Source: Chaetoceros tenuissimus (taxonomy: Eukaryota; Bacillariophyta; Thalassiosirophyceae; Chaetocerotales; Chaetocerotaceae). Taken from it: a DNA stretch of 64,000 nucleotides. A program made the translations under genes and the position numbers. Below the pieces are notes generated by a model. It saw only the letters and a program-made list of their open reading frames with translations. It ran no database searches and was not told the DNA's origin. The stretch's first letter is position 1. Each line of letters begins with the position of its first letter. The DNA lies in contig BLLK01000020.1 in NCBI GenBank assembly GCA_021927905.1, positions 620,001 to 684,000 of the forward strand, written 5' to 3'. Shown here one piece after another: positions 20,367 to 31,583 of the stretch.

Positions 20367-22049
20367 TTAAAAACGAGCTGAGTGAATTTTCTTCATTGAG
20401 ATGATTCTCCCCCTCTTTCCAACATTTCTATTATTTTTCATATCTTCTAGTATAAACTTCTTGATAAAAATACTGCTGCTCCAACAGTATTCTTCCTCGT
20501 CCTCCAATGATTGTGAAGTATTGAAACGAATCGTTTGACATGAGGCATTCCGATTTTGTTCACCTAGTGCAGTCGTAACACTCCTCACCCTCTCCTCCAA
20601 CATCTTACGATACCTCAAGGCAGTCACCGACAGCTTCACATCGTCATACAAAGCCTCATCCCTAAGCACCCATATTTCACCATTACCTTCACAGTTATCC
20701 CTCAAGTACCTACGAAACGCATCATTGCCTCCTTCAAGTACAGACACTATCTCATGATGCCGCCAGTCGAAGTCATACTCAAAGCTAAGAATATCACCCT
20801 CATTCGCATACTCCATCTCATCATAGCTACACTCATCACAAATCACTATTCCAAGTGGCACAAATGCATGCGACAAATGTCTACGTGTTCCACATTCGAA
20901 ACATCTATCATTGCCCTTGAGAGATTGTATTACCTGACGAACGCTTCGAGGCATGCTCATTGTCAAGCCGTCGTGAGAAGAGTGCTCTTCTTGGTGTTTG
21001 TAGCTTTGATGAAGCAGATACGAGTCTCGAGTGAATCGCGATCTTGAGGGCGACTTGGTATTGTGGTCAGAAGATGGTGACAATGCAGATGCAGATGCGA
21101 GAAAAGCTGGATAATGGTCAGGATGGCTTCTATCAACTTTGCAATAGGGAAGATCACAGTCATGTTCGTCGTATGAGCTCTTTGTGTCGTTTTTATTACA
21201 TTTTTGAGTTGCTGTATCGCTATTGTTGAGGTAGGTCTCTTCGAAATCGAGCTCTTCTTGAATGAAATCGCGATGATGAAGAGGACGAGTAGTAGGAGGT
21301 GTTGGGCTGGTGTTACTAGACGAGGAACAAGATAGTACTGACTCTTCATGAGGAGGAGACTGGCTGACATGCTGATGAATGTCATGATCATTTGTAGTAG
21401 AAGGTTGTACATTATCAATAGCAATACTTGTACGAAGTTCCAGCTCTTCATTGTCACTTTCCTCAGCTGATATTGGGAAAGTTCTTGATGAGTCTCGTTG
21501 TAATGCTCCTCGTTCAAGTTGCAGTCGCTTGTTCTTGACCTTGTTACTACTAGATCGTACCAAGCGCGTGTTACTTGTTGTCCCGCTGCTTTCAGTAGAT
21601 GTTGCATCTGATCTAGATTGATATTGATATAAATCATTGTTGTTTGGACAGCCAGTGCTCGTAACATTGTATGCTGACCTCCTGTAGGGTCCTTCTTTTG
21701 AAGAAGAAATATCCCTTTTTCTGGCAGATATCTTTGTTCTGTTCTTTTTAATGAGACTATGGACGAAAACTCCAAATGGTTGATTAATTTGACGACCGGT
21801 AATTCTATGTCCTTCTTCTATTCTCGGAGAACAGTTGTTAGTATTCGAGATAATTCTTTCGCTTTTGCTTTTATATAAAGAATGGAAAGAAGGTCTGTTA
21901 CTAGAGTTCGTCTTTTTCTTGGTTTCACCTTCTCCTAGCCTTTTTGGGATTCTGAAAGACAACTTCTTCTGAGGTGCTTCATTACATGCATTCCTCCTTA
22001 TCTTGGATATACTCTTAATACTCATGTTACCCTGACACATTCTTTGCAT
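20367..22049 (-). CDS. Degenerate ArfGAP-like zinc-finger protein, tandem copy B
   Basis: 560 aa from ATG 22049 (the frame continues upstream without ATG to 22076). From the LQLERGALQRDSSRTF block to GEQ the protein is almost identical to copy A, including the finger CFECGTRRHLSHAFVPLG / IVICDEC and the GGNDAFRRYLRDNC helix, with the same loss of the ArfGAP arginine. Nucleotide identity over about 20560-21530 against 18455-19430 is very high on inspection, while the N-terminal 190 residues and the last 40 differ. This pattern suggests recent segmental duplication or gene conversion limited to the shared block. Function unknown. Confidence 0.72.
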   Translation of the reverse strand: MQRMCQGNMSIKSISKIRRNACNEAPQKKLSFRIPKRLGEGETKKKTNSSNRPSFHSLYKSKSERIISNTNNCSPRIEEGHRITGRQINQPFGVFVHSLIKKNRTKISARKRDISSSKEGPYRRSAYNVTSTGCPNNNDLYQYQSRSDATSTESSGTTSNTRLVRSSSNKVKNKRLQLERGALQRDSSRTFPISAEESDNEELELRTSIAIDNVQPSTTNDHDIHQHVSQSPPHEESVLSCSSSSNTSPTPPTTRPLHHRDFIQEELDFEETYLNNSDTATQKCNKNDTKSSYDEHDCDLPYCKVDRSHPDHYPAFLASASALSPSSDHNTKSPSRSRFTRDSYLLHQSYKHQEEHSSHDGLTMSMPRSVRQVIQSLKGNDRCFECGTRRHLSHAFVPLGIVICDECSYDEMEYANEGDILSFEYDFDWRHHEIVSVLEGGNDAFRRYLRDNCEGNGEIWVLRDEALYDDVKLSVTALRYRKMLEERVRSVTTALGEQNRNASCQTIRFNTSQSLEDEEEYCWSSSIFIKKFILEDMKNNRNVGKRGRIISMKKIHSARF

Positions 22050-22728
22050 AAGATAGAAGAATGATTGCACATACAATAACCAAGTCTAGCTGAAACTTTG
22101 GGATCACAGCAAAACTTCGAGAACTTGCTAGGAAACACATGCAAAACCATTTTTTAGACAGTGTTTTTAGAGACTCTTTTCAGAAAGTTACAGTTTGCTA
22201 TGTCGCTTACGGGGAGACATAGGACGTAATTTCTTCTGTTTTCTGAGGTACGTACGTACTTAGATGAAGGGGGTAGACATAGTACACTAGACACAAGCTA
22301 TTCCTTCCCTTTTATTTTATCCATACAAACAATCCCCCTCTCTGCCCCTTTTAAGAATTTCTTTTAAGAATTTCTCTCTTTCCTTCCCTTTTTTTGCTAT
22401 AAAACGCACGAGAAAGATACACACCGCGAAAAGCTTCTGCAGACAGATCTCGATCGGAGTAACAAGAAAAACTCATGTCAATGAAATACATAAATGAATG
22501 CAGACCCCTTCTGGTTCATAATTGTCTGGCCCATAAGCAAAGAAGTAATACATATTGGCAGCAAGCTATACTGAAAATATTAATTTGAATCTTTTCAGGA
22601 GACCTTATTTATAACATATATATTTGACATTTGGCAATCTGCTTTATTCTACCTTCCCATTCGAGAATCTCGTAGAAGCATCACCAATAGGATAAGAGGA
22701 AAGAGGAAAACAAAAGACTTTTGCAGAA
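22050..22728. other. Divergent intergenic region with TACG palindrome
   Basis: About 680 bp. GTACGTACGTAC occurs at 22248-22259, a pyrimidine-rich block at about 22310-22395, and a TATAAAA at 22398-22404 that could serve the plus-strand antiporter gene. Confidence 0.45.
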
Positions 22729-25465
22729 ATGAAATTTGGAAATTCATTTGCAATATTTTTGCCACTGTGTGCCATAACGTGCACTGCTTTTAATACCAAT
22801 CTACACGCAAAATCATTGACTAATAATGTAGCCAAGAATTCTTGGTCTCATTCATCTTTCAGTGTATCTTCATCTGCTGCTATATCTTCACATAATGGTC
22901 GATATGCTCCTCTGAAAATGTCAGTTATTGATGTGGAGCAGAATGATAATGATCACGGAAGATTTCATAAGTTGGTGAGTTGAAAGAGACTTATATGTCT
23001 TCATCATTATGACATTAATAAGTACTCGTAAAAAGTACGGAACCTTTATGATCGCCATCTTTCTCACATATTCTATCCTTTTCTAGAAATCGAATACTAG
23101 ACGTAGACTGAGCAAAGCGAAATCGAAACTAACTTCATTTAAGCAATGGACTAGAAAGCAACGAGCAACGACTTTAGCAACAGCTATGGTGTTCTTCTCC
23201 ACACTCTTGTCTTTCAATCATCTCGACTTTCAACAAGCACAGATTGGCAATAATTATAATCCTACAGCTGTCGAACAGCAAGTTTCTGGCAAAAATATTC
23301 TTCAAAATCTATCACGTGGAGGTAAAAGTGCTATTTCAGCACTCAACCCAACAAAAGCTATCCGTCAACATCTCTCCTCTACCAAGGCAGTGGCAGTACA
23401 GGGAGGTGGAAAGCAAAAAGAAGACTTGAGTGAAGCAACCACTCGCACATTCAAATCGGCTTTGCAAGATTTGCACAATTATATGAAGGGACCAAAATCT
23501 GATACCTTGCTTCTATTATTGGCTACCTCTCTTATTACCCCAATATGCAAGATGATAGGTACTTCCCCTATCATCGGATTTCTAGCAGCGGGTATGGCAC
23601 TTGGACCTAATGCACTTGGATTGATTAGTGGAATTCATACAACTGAGACTTTGGCAGAGTTGGGTATCGTTTTCTTCTTGTTCGAGATGGGAATTGAGTT
23701 GAGTATTGACCGTTTGTTGAGTATGAAGAAGGATGTTTTTGGACTTGGTTTGAGTCAGTTCTTGACCACTGCTGTGGCCATTGCTGCTGCTGGAAGTCTA
23801 TGTAATTTACCTGCAAATGCTTTGGTTGTTTTAGGAGGAGGTTTGGCGCTTTCCAGTTCGGCGTTTGTGTTGCAATTGTTGAAAGATAACAACCAGTTGG
23901 CAACTCGTTTTGGAAAGGCGAGCTTTGGAGTTTTGTTGTTCCAAGACTTGGCAGTTGTGCCTCTTTTGGTTGTAACTCCTATCCTCGCTGGAGGTGGGCA
24001 AGGACTAGCTTCAGCTCTTGGATCAGCTTTGGTAAAGGCTGGAATGGCTTTGACTTCTATTGCATTTGCTGGTAGAGTTCTCTTGAACCCACTTTTTAAG
24101 ATTGTAGCACAGTCTAAGTCACAGGAGGCTTTCCTAGGTGTCGTTTTGTTGACAGTATTGAGTATGTCTTTCATGACCGAAGGATTAGGATTGAGTAACA
24201 CACTTGGTGCTTTCTTGGCTGGAGTGCTTTTATCTGAGACTAACTATCGTTATCAAATTGAAGCTGATATCGCACCGTTTAGAGGAATCCTCTTGGGTCT
24301 TTTCTTCGTTACTGTTGGATTCGAGATTGATCTAGGATTAATTCTTTCACAACTACCGGTAGTCAGTGGTATTGTGGCAACTATCTTGCTTGTGAAGACA
24401 GCAGTACTTGCAGTATTGAGTAAATTGTTTGGACTCAGTTTGTCTAATTCTTTGCAAACTGGTTTGATTCTCTCACAAGGAGGAGAGTTCGCATTCGTTG
24501 CATTTGGACTTGCTAGAAACCTTGGTATCCTTGATCCAGCAACAACCAAATTGCTTTTGACTAGTGTAGCGCTTACAATGGCTTTGACACCTACTCTAGC
24601 TTCAGTTGGAGGAACAATTGCGAAGAAACTTGAAGAGGAGAGTGACTTCACTCATTACCTTGGACAAGATAGTGACGCTAATGAAATTAGAGAAAGTAAT
24701 GACTTTGCTATCGTTGTCGGTTACGGAAAGGTTGGACGTCTTGTATGCGAACTCCTTGACAAGAAGTTGATGAAATATGTTGGTCTTGAAATGAATCCAA
24801 ATCGTGCAATTGACGCACGTAATAAGGGACTTCCAGTGTTTTATGGAGATATTGGAAGACCAGAGGTTGCCGAAGCGTTTGGCGTAGAGAAAGCGAACTC
24901 CATCATTGTAACCATTTCCGACAAGGCGGAAATTAATAGAGCTGTAATCAGTCTTCGTCGTGCATTCCCTGACAAGAAGATTTTCTGTAGAGCTGTAGAT
25001 GCTGATCATGCTGAGAGACTGCAAAGAACTCTTGATGTTATTGCTATGGTTCCAGTAGTTCCAGAAGATAGTATTCTTATTTCATTACCTTTTGGAGGTG
25101 CTGTACTTCGAAGTTTGGGAGCTGGAAAGGAAGAGGTCGATGCTATTCTTGAACAAACTAGAAAGGATATTCTTTCCAAGAAGACATTGGGTTACGAGGA
25201 GAAAGACATTGTCCTAGAACAGCTCGTGGTGAAACCAGCAGATGATAGCAAGAAGATTGAAAAGAAGGCAACAAACGCGGAGGTAGAACCAAAGGAGGTG
25301 TCTATGGTAGAAGAAGTAATTGAGATTCTACAGAGTGATAGTAAACAGGATGAAGATGAGGAGGAGGAAGATGAGGAGGTAATCGACGTGAAAGGAGAGA
25401 GCGTTGAAAGCCCAAATGGGGAAGACATGGAACCTGCTACTGCTAATAAGGTACCAGCTGAGTAG
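22729..25465 (+). CDS. KEA3: Plastid K+/H+ antiporter, KEA/KefB type
   Basis: Exons 22729-22974 and 23087-25465 (intron 112 bp, phase 0), 874 aa. The N-terminus is a signal peptide ending TCTA|FNT, with Phe at +1 as in diatom plastid leaders. The CPA2 antiporter domain (about residues 205-600) carries the usual motifs (PIIGFLAAGMALGPNALGL, FLFEMGIELSIDRL, FQDLAVVPLLV, GAFLAGVLLSET, SQGGEFAFV). A TrkA-N/RCK domain begins at FAIVVGYGKVGRLV (about residue 620), a GxGxxG nucleotide-binding fold. The tail is very acidic. KEA3 of plants and Phaeodactylum exchanges K+ for H+ across the thylakoid and tunes photoprotection; assignment to KEA3 rather than another CPA2 member is inference. Confidence 0.88.
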
Positions 25466-25833
25466 ATAATATGCAACTAAAAACTAAGAATCTTTACGTA
25501 TGCACACTTTGATATTTTTCACTGCTTCAAAAAAATACATACAATATCTCCATGAACCTCCTTTTATCATTATAGGGATCCAGAGCAGCCATCTCTTGAA
25601 AACGAAAATGAAAAAGTAAAATGAGAAAAATAGCACCTGTCGATTTCGAAACAAAGGAGGTGACAGAGTTAAAGTCCTTGTAATGACTGAGTCTCTTGGA
25701 AAGATAGAATCAGAGTTTAAGGTGTGTATCACTTCTGTCGATCCTGGGAAAGAATTTTTAAATAGCAATTATGTAATAGTTATACTTACTGGAGCTTATG
25801 CACCAGTTTCGATGTTATTGTTTATGCACCATG
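25466..25833. other. Convergent 3' flanks
   Basis: About 370 bp between the antiporter and the C2 membrane gene, both ending here. No gene seen. Confidence 0.45.
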
Positions 25834-28800
25834 TTATTGTTCTGTCAAGTCAGACAGTACATCAGGTATCTGCAGATCATCAAATTCTACAGGACTGCCA
25901 TCTCTTGCCCTCGATTCACTTCGACAAGATGCATCTATTCTTTCTCGTGCTTCAATTAACTTTCCTTCTTTTTCGAGGTTGATATCAATGGGAATATCAA
26001 ATGAATCTGAGTCTTTTTCATAAATCACATTCAACTGCTGAGAATCTTTCATTTTCAGTAATTTCACTGTATCCTTTGAAAATGAAGATTTGAGGTTTCT
26101 AGAATGTCTTAGCTTTTCATAGGATTCTTTCATGTGAAGTAGCACTGCTTGCTTTTTCTCACTCTCAAGATCTCGAGCTGCTAAAGGTTTAGCTAACTCT
26201 GGTATCATCACACCCTATGTATAGATGGTTAGTGAAAAACAATGGAAATTAGTACTCCACATACATAGAATTGAAACTTACATGATGCTTCTGTCCTGGA
26301 ACAAACCTTTCAACTTTCTGCACCTGTTCCTCCCCATTTACACACGACCCATCTATTGCCTCGGCAAATGAATCAGGTAGGGGATAGTCGCGAAAACGAG
26401 TAATATTCACCAGAGGCACTCGAAGAGAAAATCGTCCAAAGCGGAGAACCCTTGTTGCCTTTAGTTTTAACGCCTCTTCTCGCACTATTCTGGCATCAAT
26501 CCATTTCTTTTGCTCGCGCTGTTGAATTTTTCGCATCATGTCACGTACATGCTTCTTGACTCTTTTGTTTGGGTTTCTTCTATATGTAACATCAAGAATC
26601 TTCATCCAAGGCCCGAGAAATATCCATATAGCGACACGGACACATGAATGTACCATCTTTAAAACAGGAATTACAGCCAACAGAATACTTAAGAATAGAA
26701 AAGCAATCATCACCAAGCTTGAGATTGCACTATCACTGCATCTCAAAACAAACTTGACCCATCTCACATAATACATGATATCTGAACAAAACTCTTGTGA
26801 GATTTGTTTTTAGTGAAGGTTTGACTTCAAAAGCAAAACACTTACCTCGCAATATCAATTGTACTGGTAGCAATTTACTGAGTGGATTTAGTCCAGTACC
26901 TTCTTGAGAGACTAAATTAACTTCTGTCAAAGCCGCAAGAATCTCCTGTAATTCATTTCTCATATTTGCAATTTTGGACTGTAGCATTTTGTCGTCCTCC
27001 ATAATCTTCTTTTTGTTCTCTTCATATGTCTTCATTTCTTCAAAACCTTCACCTGGTTCAATGTTCACACCACGAATTTTCCTACCGCTAAAGGGCACAA
27101 AATACCGAATACTTTGCACACAAGATCTGCCTCTTTGCCAAGGATATGGATACTTACTACGCAATTGCATTAGAGCAAACATAGACCAAGCCAGACAAAA
27201 ACATATATATGAAGGGATTAGGTGAGGTCTTTCAATCACGTATATAGCACTGATAAATGCAAGGAAAGAATGAATTGGCAGGTTGAAGCCAAGTATTTGC
27301 ATTTGCCCTCTCCAGAATATCAAGGACATCATCGCCCTCTGGAGAACGAATGAACTAATCTCCATGTATTCCAAGAACTCGTCAATATAGGAGCGAAGTA
27401 CTCTCATGTTGGCTACATCTTCTGGATACTTTCCATTGCAGGTATACCTTGCAATTGCAAGAGTTTTTCGTCGTTTCACATTTAAGTGGATTATTGGAGC
27501 CTTCACTATTTGTGGCATACTGCTAGCTTTACTCGTATCATCCAATATCTGCAAGCGAATTGTAATACTTCCCTTACTCTAAAAATTACAGGTTAGCAAT
27601 TAGTATCTACAAATGGTTTACTGAGTTTCTTTGTTTACATACCTTTCTATTTGTGAGTACTGGAGAAGAAAAAAGTTCGTATTTCAGTGTATAAATGGTG
27701 TTTGGCTCAAAGTCTCGAAGGTCAACTGCTATTCTCCCACAGCCAGTATGTTTAACTGGTCCAACCTTGTGATTGAATACTCCAATGTATATTGATGACA
27801 GAGGGTGCATTCTATTGAAAACAAATGCACGTTGGGTCCATGGCATCCAAAGCGGATCTAGGCAGTCTGAAATCATATCAGTTTCCACAAGACAATCTTC
27901 GTACACAATACAACAAAATGGGTCAGTTTTGTTCCCAAAAACTTGACCAATATCTTTGTTCGGTAGACCTTGTGCCGATAAGATTTCTAACTTCACCTGA
28001 CCTAGAGAACCAGAACCTGCTTCCACCCACCTTTTACTTGGTTCGTAGCACTGCTGAATTAGTTCACTGGCAGATAAAAATTTCGATTCAAAGGGATTAT
28101 CTGGATCTGCGTATGGTTTGACTTTTAAACGTTTTGTTCCATGTTCGTCCAGAATTTTACCTTTCACACGATATTCAATCATTTCATGAAGTAGTTGGCA
28201 GTCTACAGCGTTTTCATTGAATAAGCCTGTCTCTGAAATGGCATTAGCAAGAGTTTTCCCGTCAATTAGTTCTTTCACACCGTTCAATGCTTGCTTTCCT
28301 TTTCGTTTAGCCTTTTTGTATCCTTTATGATAGTCATCAACTTCTTTCAAGAACTGCAGGTCGGAAGTAGTTGCTACGCGAAAACGCAACACTACAGTGC
28401 CAAATCGGCCGAAAATATAACCATCATCTATGGGAGATGCAAATGTAGCAGCAGTTTTATCAGCTTGACCTCCATATAAACTATTGTCATCGTCGATACT
28501 AGCACTTCCGACTGTATCATCTTCAGCATCAAGATCAACATAATTTAAGACGAGGTCATTCACCAAAGTAACCGATTGATGCAATAGCCCTTTTATTCCT
28601 CTCTGCGATTTAGTTTTTGTTTCTTCTTTTTCTTCTGCATCAATCTCAAATTGCATTCTCTTTTCGTTGCATATTTCTCCACTTGCTAGTAAATGACCCG
28701 GAATTCTCACTTCACCTAGTAAATGTTTCTGTTTGCCCTTTCTATTGTATATTTCTACTTTCAATTCTTTGTCAATTGCTTTTGCATCTAGTTTTATCTT

Positions 28801-29135
28801 GAACAAACTTCCAGTATCACATGCCCAAATGGGGTTATTACTACGTCGAATTTGTTAGCATATCATGGTACGATTCTGTTGAGGAAGATACAATGCAAAG
28901 TCACTTACTTTTTGGGTATTGTTCTAGACTTATGAATATGCGATTCTCCCCAATGCACATCACAATATGAATTTATCAACTCAGGTTTTTGTTGCTTTTG
29001 CTGCGATGATTCATTCTTCTTCTGTTGATGATCTTTACGAACAGCACCAAGGTTAGTGGCACTCACAATCTCACCAAGAATAATTACTTGCGGATAAGAT
29101 ATAGACCTGCAATCAGATCCTATTGTGCTAGGCAT
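25834..29135 (-). CDS. C2-domain membrane protein, MCTP/tricalbin-like
   Basis: Five exons on the minus strand: 29135-28909, 28840-27643, 27578-26846, 26781-26282, 26214-25834, with introns of 68, 64, 64 and 67 bp, all phases agreeing, giving 1012 aa. A first C2 domain starts at VIILGEIVSATNLGA and crosses intron 1 at TIPKNNNPIWACDTG, the NPxW core. A second C2 runs from VKLEILSAQGLPNKD through DPFCCIVY and DPLWMPWTQRAFVF to GSITIRLQIL. Then come hairpin-like hydrophobic pairs (SFLAFISAIYVI...SYICFCLAWSMF and SLVMIAFLFLSILLAVIPVL...WIFLGPWM). The layout fits a C2-tethered ER membrane protein. Several calcium-ligating Asp are missing, so Ca2+ binding is uncertain. TGCTAAC branch sites are visible in introns 1 and 2. 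Confidence 0.82.
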
Positions 29136-29591
29136 GGCTGTGCAGAACAAACCTTAGATCCAAAGCCTAGTAGTTCTCGGGAACTCTAAATTTTCTTTGT
29201 ATTTCTAGGTATAAATGGCTTTTCAGTGGTGGAAAGATGATCGAAAGAACATGAAGAAAAGTAACATGTGGAAGTATGAGAGATGAGAAGTGACAGAGAA
29301 AGTCCTTGTATTCTCGCCGAATTCAACGGACGACTTTTTTACTTAACTAGATGCAGCTATTTTGGCATAAACAAGACCTTGTAAAAGCAAAACTTAGCAA
29401 TATCACGGGATACCATTTAGTCATTTAACTTTTTCACATTTTCATCATTTCTTCTCACTTTTTTTCGGTTCCTCATGTCATGTAACTCAAACGTGAGGAA
29501 CAAAACTCAAGTCATTTGGAAGTCTGGTGTGATACCTTTGTAAATATTTATTATATACATTATCACATAACACCATGTTCAATGTATGAAA
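29136..29591. other. Intergenic, no gene seen
   Basis: About 455 bp with the promoter of the C2 gene and the 3' flank of the Phe hydroxylase gene. Confidence 0.45.
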
Positions 29592-31208
29592 TCAATCTTC
29601 AAAATCTTTTCTCTGCACAGGTCTATCAATGAAAATAGTTTGCGTTTGGCTATTGTACCGAGCAAAGAATGGACGAGGCAAATCTTCGCAAAATCTTCTC
29701 ATTTTCATTTTTGCATCTTGTAGACTTTCTGCTAGAAAATATACAGGTTGGTATGTGGTTATTGGAAAGTCTTGTTTGGAAGCGACCTCAGGATCCCATT
29801 CCAAAATAGTTGGTCCAACTTCAACTACAGGACCACTGCAGGCATATTCTAATTCACCAAAAGATGACAATAAACCAGCACCATAGGCTTTTAACTCCGA
29901 TGGTGTATTCCTATCTTTGCAAAGTCCAAATTCAACAGAAAACCAGTAGCATCTAGCCAACTTTTCAATATCAGCATCACTAGCTCCTAAACTTGCCAAC
30001 CCAATCTCTTGACTGAAATCGCAAAAGTCTTGGTTGGCAAACATTGGAGCATGACCTAGAAGTTCATGACAGATATCAGGTTCAGGAGTATACAGTGGTC
30101 TCGATGAATGACGAATATACTGCGTGCAAAAAAAGGTGCGAAATGCCAACCCATTCAAAAAATCTCTGGACGACAGCAATCCTGAAACTGGGCGAAGTTT
30201 GAACTTCGTTCTGGACTCTAGAAACTTTGAAATATCCGCTTGTTGAGGGATACTATCACGATTATAATTACAATGTTTCTTCATCAATTCCAATGCGTCT
30301 AAATACTCATGACAAGCATATTTTTGCCATAGTTGTTCCATTTTGTCCCATACCATACTCCAACAATGAACCTCATCTTTTGTATATTCAATATGTGCAA
30401 TTGGTTTGTTCCAGCTATGCTCCTTGGAAAAACGTGCCAATTCCTCTCTTCGCTTACGATACACGTCATCTTGGAAACCTGGATGATCTGCCTCTAGATC
30501 AATACCAGCATCCAGAGTTCTATTTGCAATCAAATCCAATTCACTAATGTGTCGTGGAAACCAGTCCACTGGAAAAATGTTTTACAAAAGTGAAAGGAAA
30601 TGTATCGTCAGTATGTTTGAATAAAGTTCATAATTCAATATATACATATACGTGTACGGACTAATCAACATACCTTCTTTTTCGTCCAAAACTAAAAGTT
30701 TCTGGACACCAAATTCTTTCAAACTTTTGAGCAGCTTATCAACATTCTCATCGCCAATCTGACCTTCAAAGTCTACAAAGAAGTCAAACTTTTGCAAATT
30801 CGATGGTCTAGACTCAATTCTACAAAAAAAGGGAGAGAAGTAAGATATAATTCGAAATTCTCACGTGTCAAGATACATCAAAGTAACATACCTTGAAATG
30901 TTGACATCGTATTTCCAAAAGAATCGCAACACATCATGCAAAACTCCGACTCTGTCGGTAAGTTCCATCAATAAAGATGTACGGATCGGTTCACCAGAAA
31001 CATTAGATACTAAAATATTGCTGTTTAGATTCTTTTCCACTGTTTCACTATTTGAGAACTCTTGCCACTCATGCTCATGTTCTTGGAGTTGTGTGGAAAA
31101 GTTTTGAACATTCCATGTTCTAATCCCTGCAATACTTGTGGGCTTTGCTAATCTCCTTATGGCAGATACAGCAGTTACTCTATTGACAATTCTTGATGCC
31201 TTCATCAT
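29592..31208 (-). CDS. PAH: Phenylalanine-4-hydroxylase with ACT domain
   Basis: Exons 31208-30892, 30819-30674, 30568-29592 (introns 72 and 105 bp), 479 aa. Converts L-Phe to L-Tyr with non-heme iron, O2 and a pterin or folate cofactor. N-terminus: a basic, Ser/Thr/Ala-rich presequence ([19 protein letters not shown]) that suggests mitochondrial import. ACT regulatory domain: [18 protein letters not shown] then [21 protein letters not shown] across intron 1. The catalytic domain starts [12 protein letters not shown] at intron 2; iron ligands are the two His of [14 protein letters not shown] and the Glu of YWFSVEFGL. All expected residues are present. Head-to-head with the CPS gene, 375 bp apart. 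Confidence 0.93.
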
Positions 31209-31583
31209 TGCAATTGCATCAACATAAAGAATGCAAATACATCAATGACAGAATTCTTTTCAAAGAAGATGGCACTGCGATTGAATTTTCATTTGATGTT
31301 ACAACAGAGGGATGTCACACAAATTCTCAAATTTTGCAAGAACCAAAAAAGGATTCTTGGTTTCCCAAGTCAACATGTGTCTTTCGCAGTATCTTTGATG
31401 ACTCTCCCTACCCAAAGTGGACAAAAATAGATTTTCATGAGCCTCGCAGCCACTGAAATTGAGAGTATCTTTGGAGCCACACCTTTCCTGCCTTTTTTTC
31501 ATGATGAGAATGCAAGTGAGGCATCTTTCATCTTTCACATCACCTCACAATTTAATTGTCGACATCAAGTTTCTTATTTAAAT
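31209..31583. promoter_or_regulatory. Putative bidirectional promoter between PAH and CPS
   Basis: 375 bp separate the two divergent start codons, so both promoters must lie here. The plus strand stays open in the CPS frame from an ATG at 31437, which would add 49 residues (not a typical mitochondrial presequence, since it is acidic). A TATTTAAAT box sits at about 31576, too close to the chosen ATG (31584) to act as a TATA box for it. Confidence 0.5.

Noticed and set aside
20963-21775. 270-codon frame overlapping ArfGAP-like copy B
   Set aside because: It lies in another frame on the same strand and is repeated as a shadow in copy A; it begins inside the real gene and has no family likeness.
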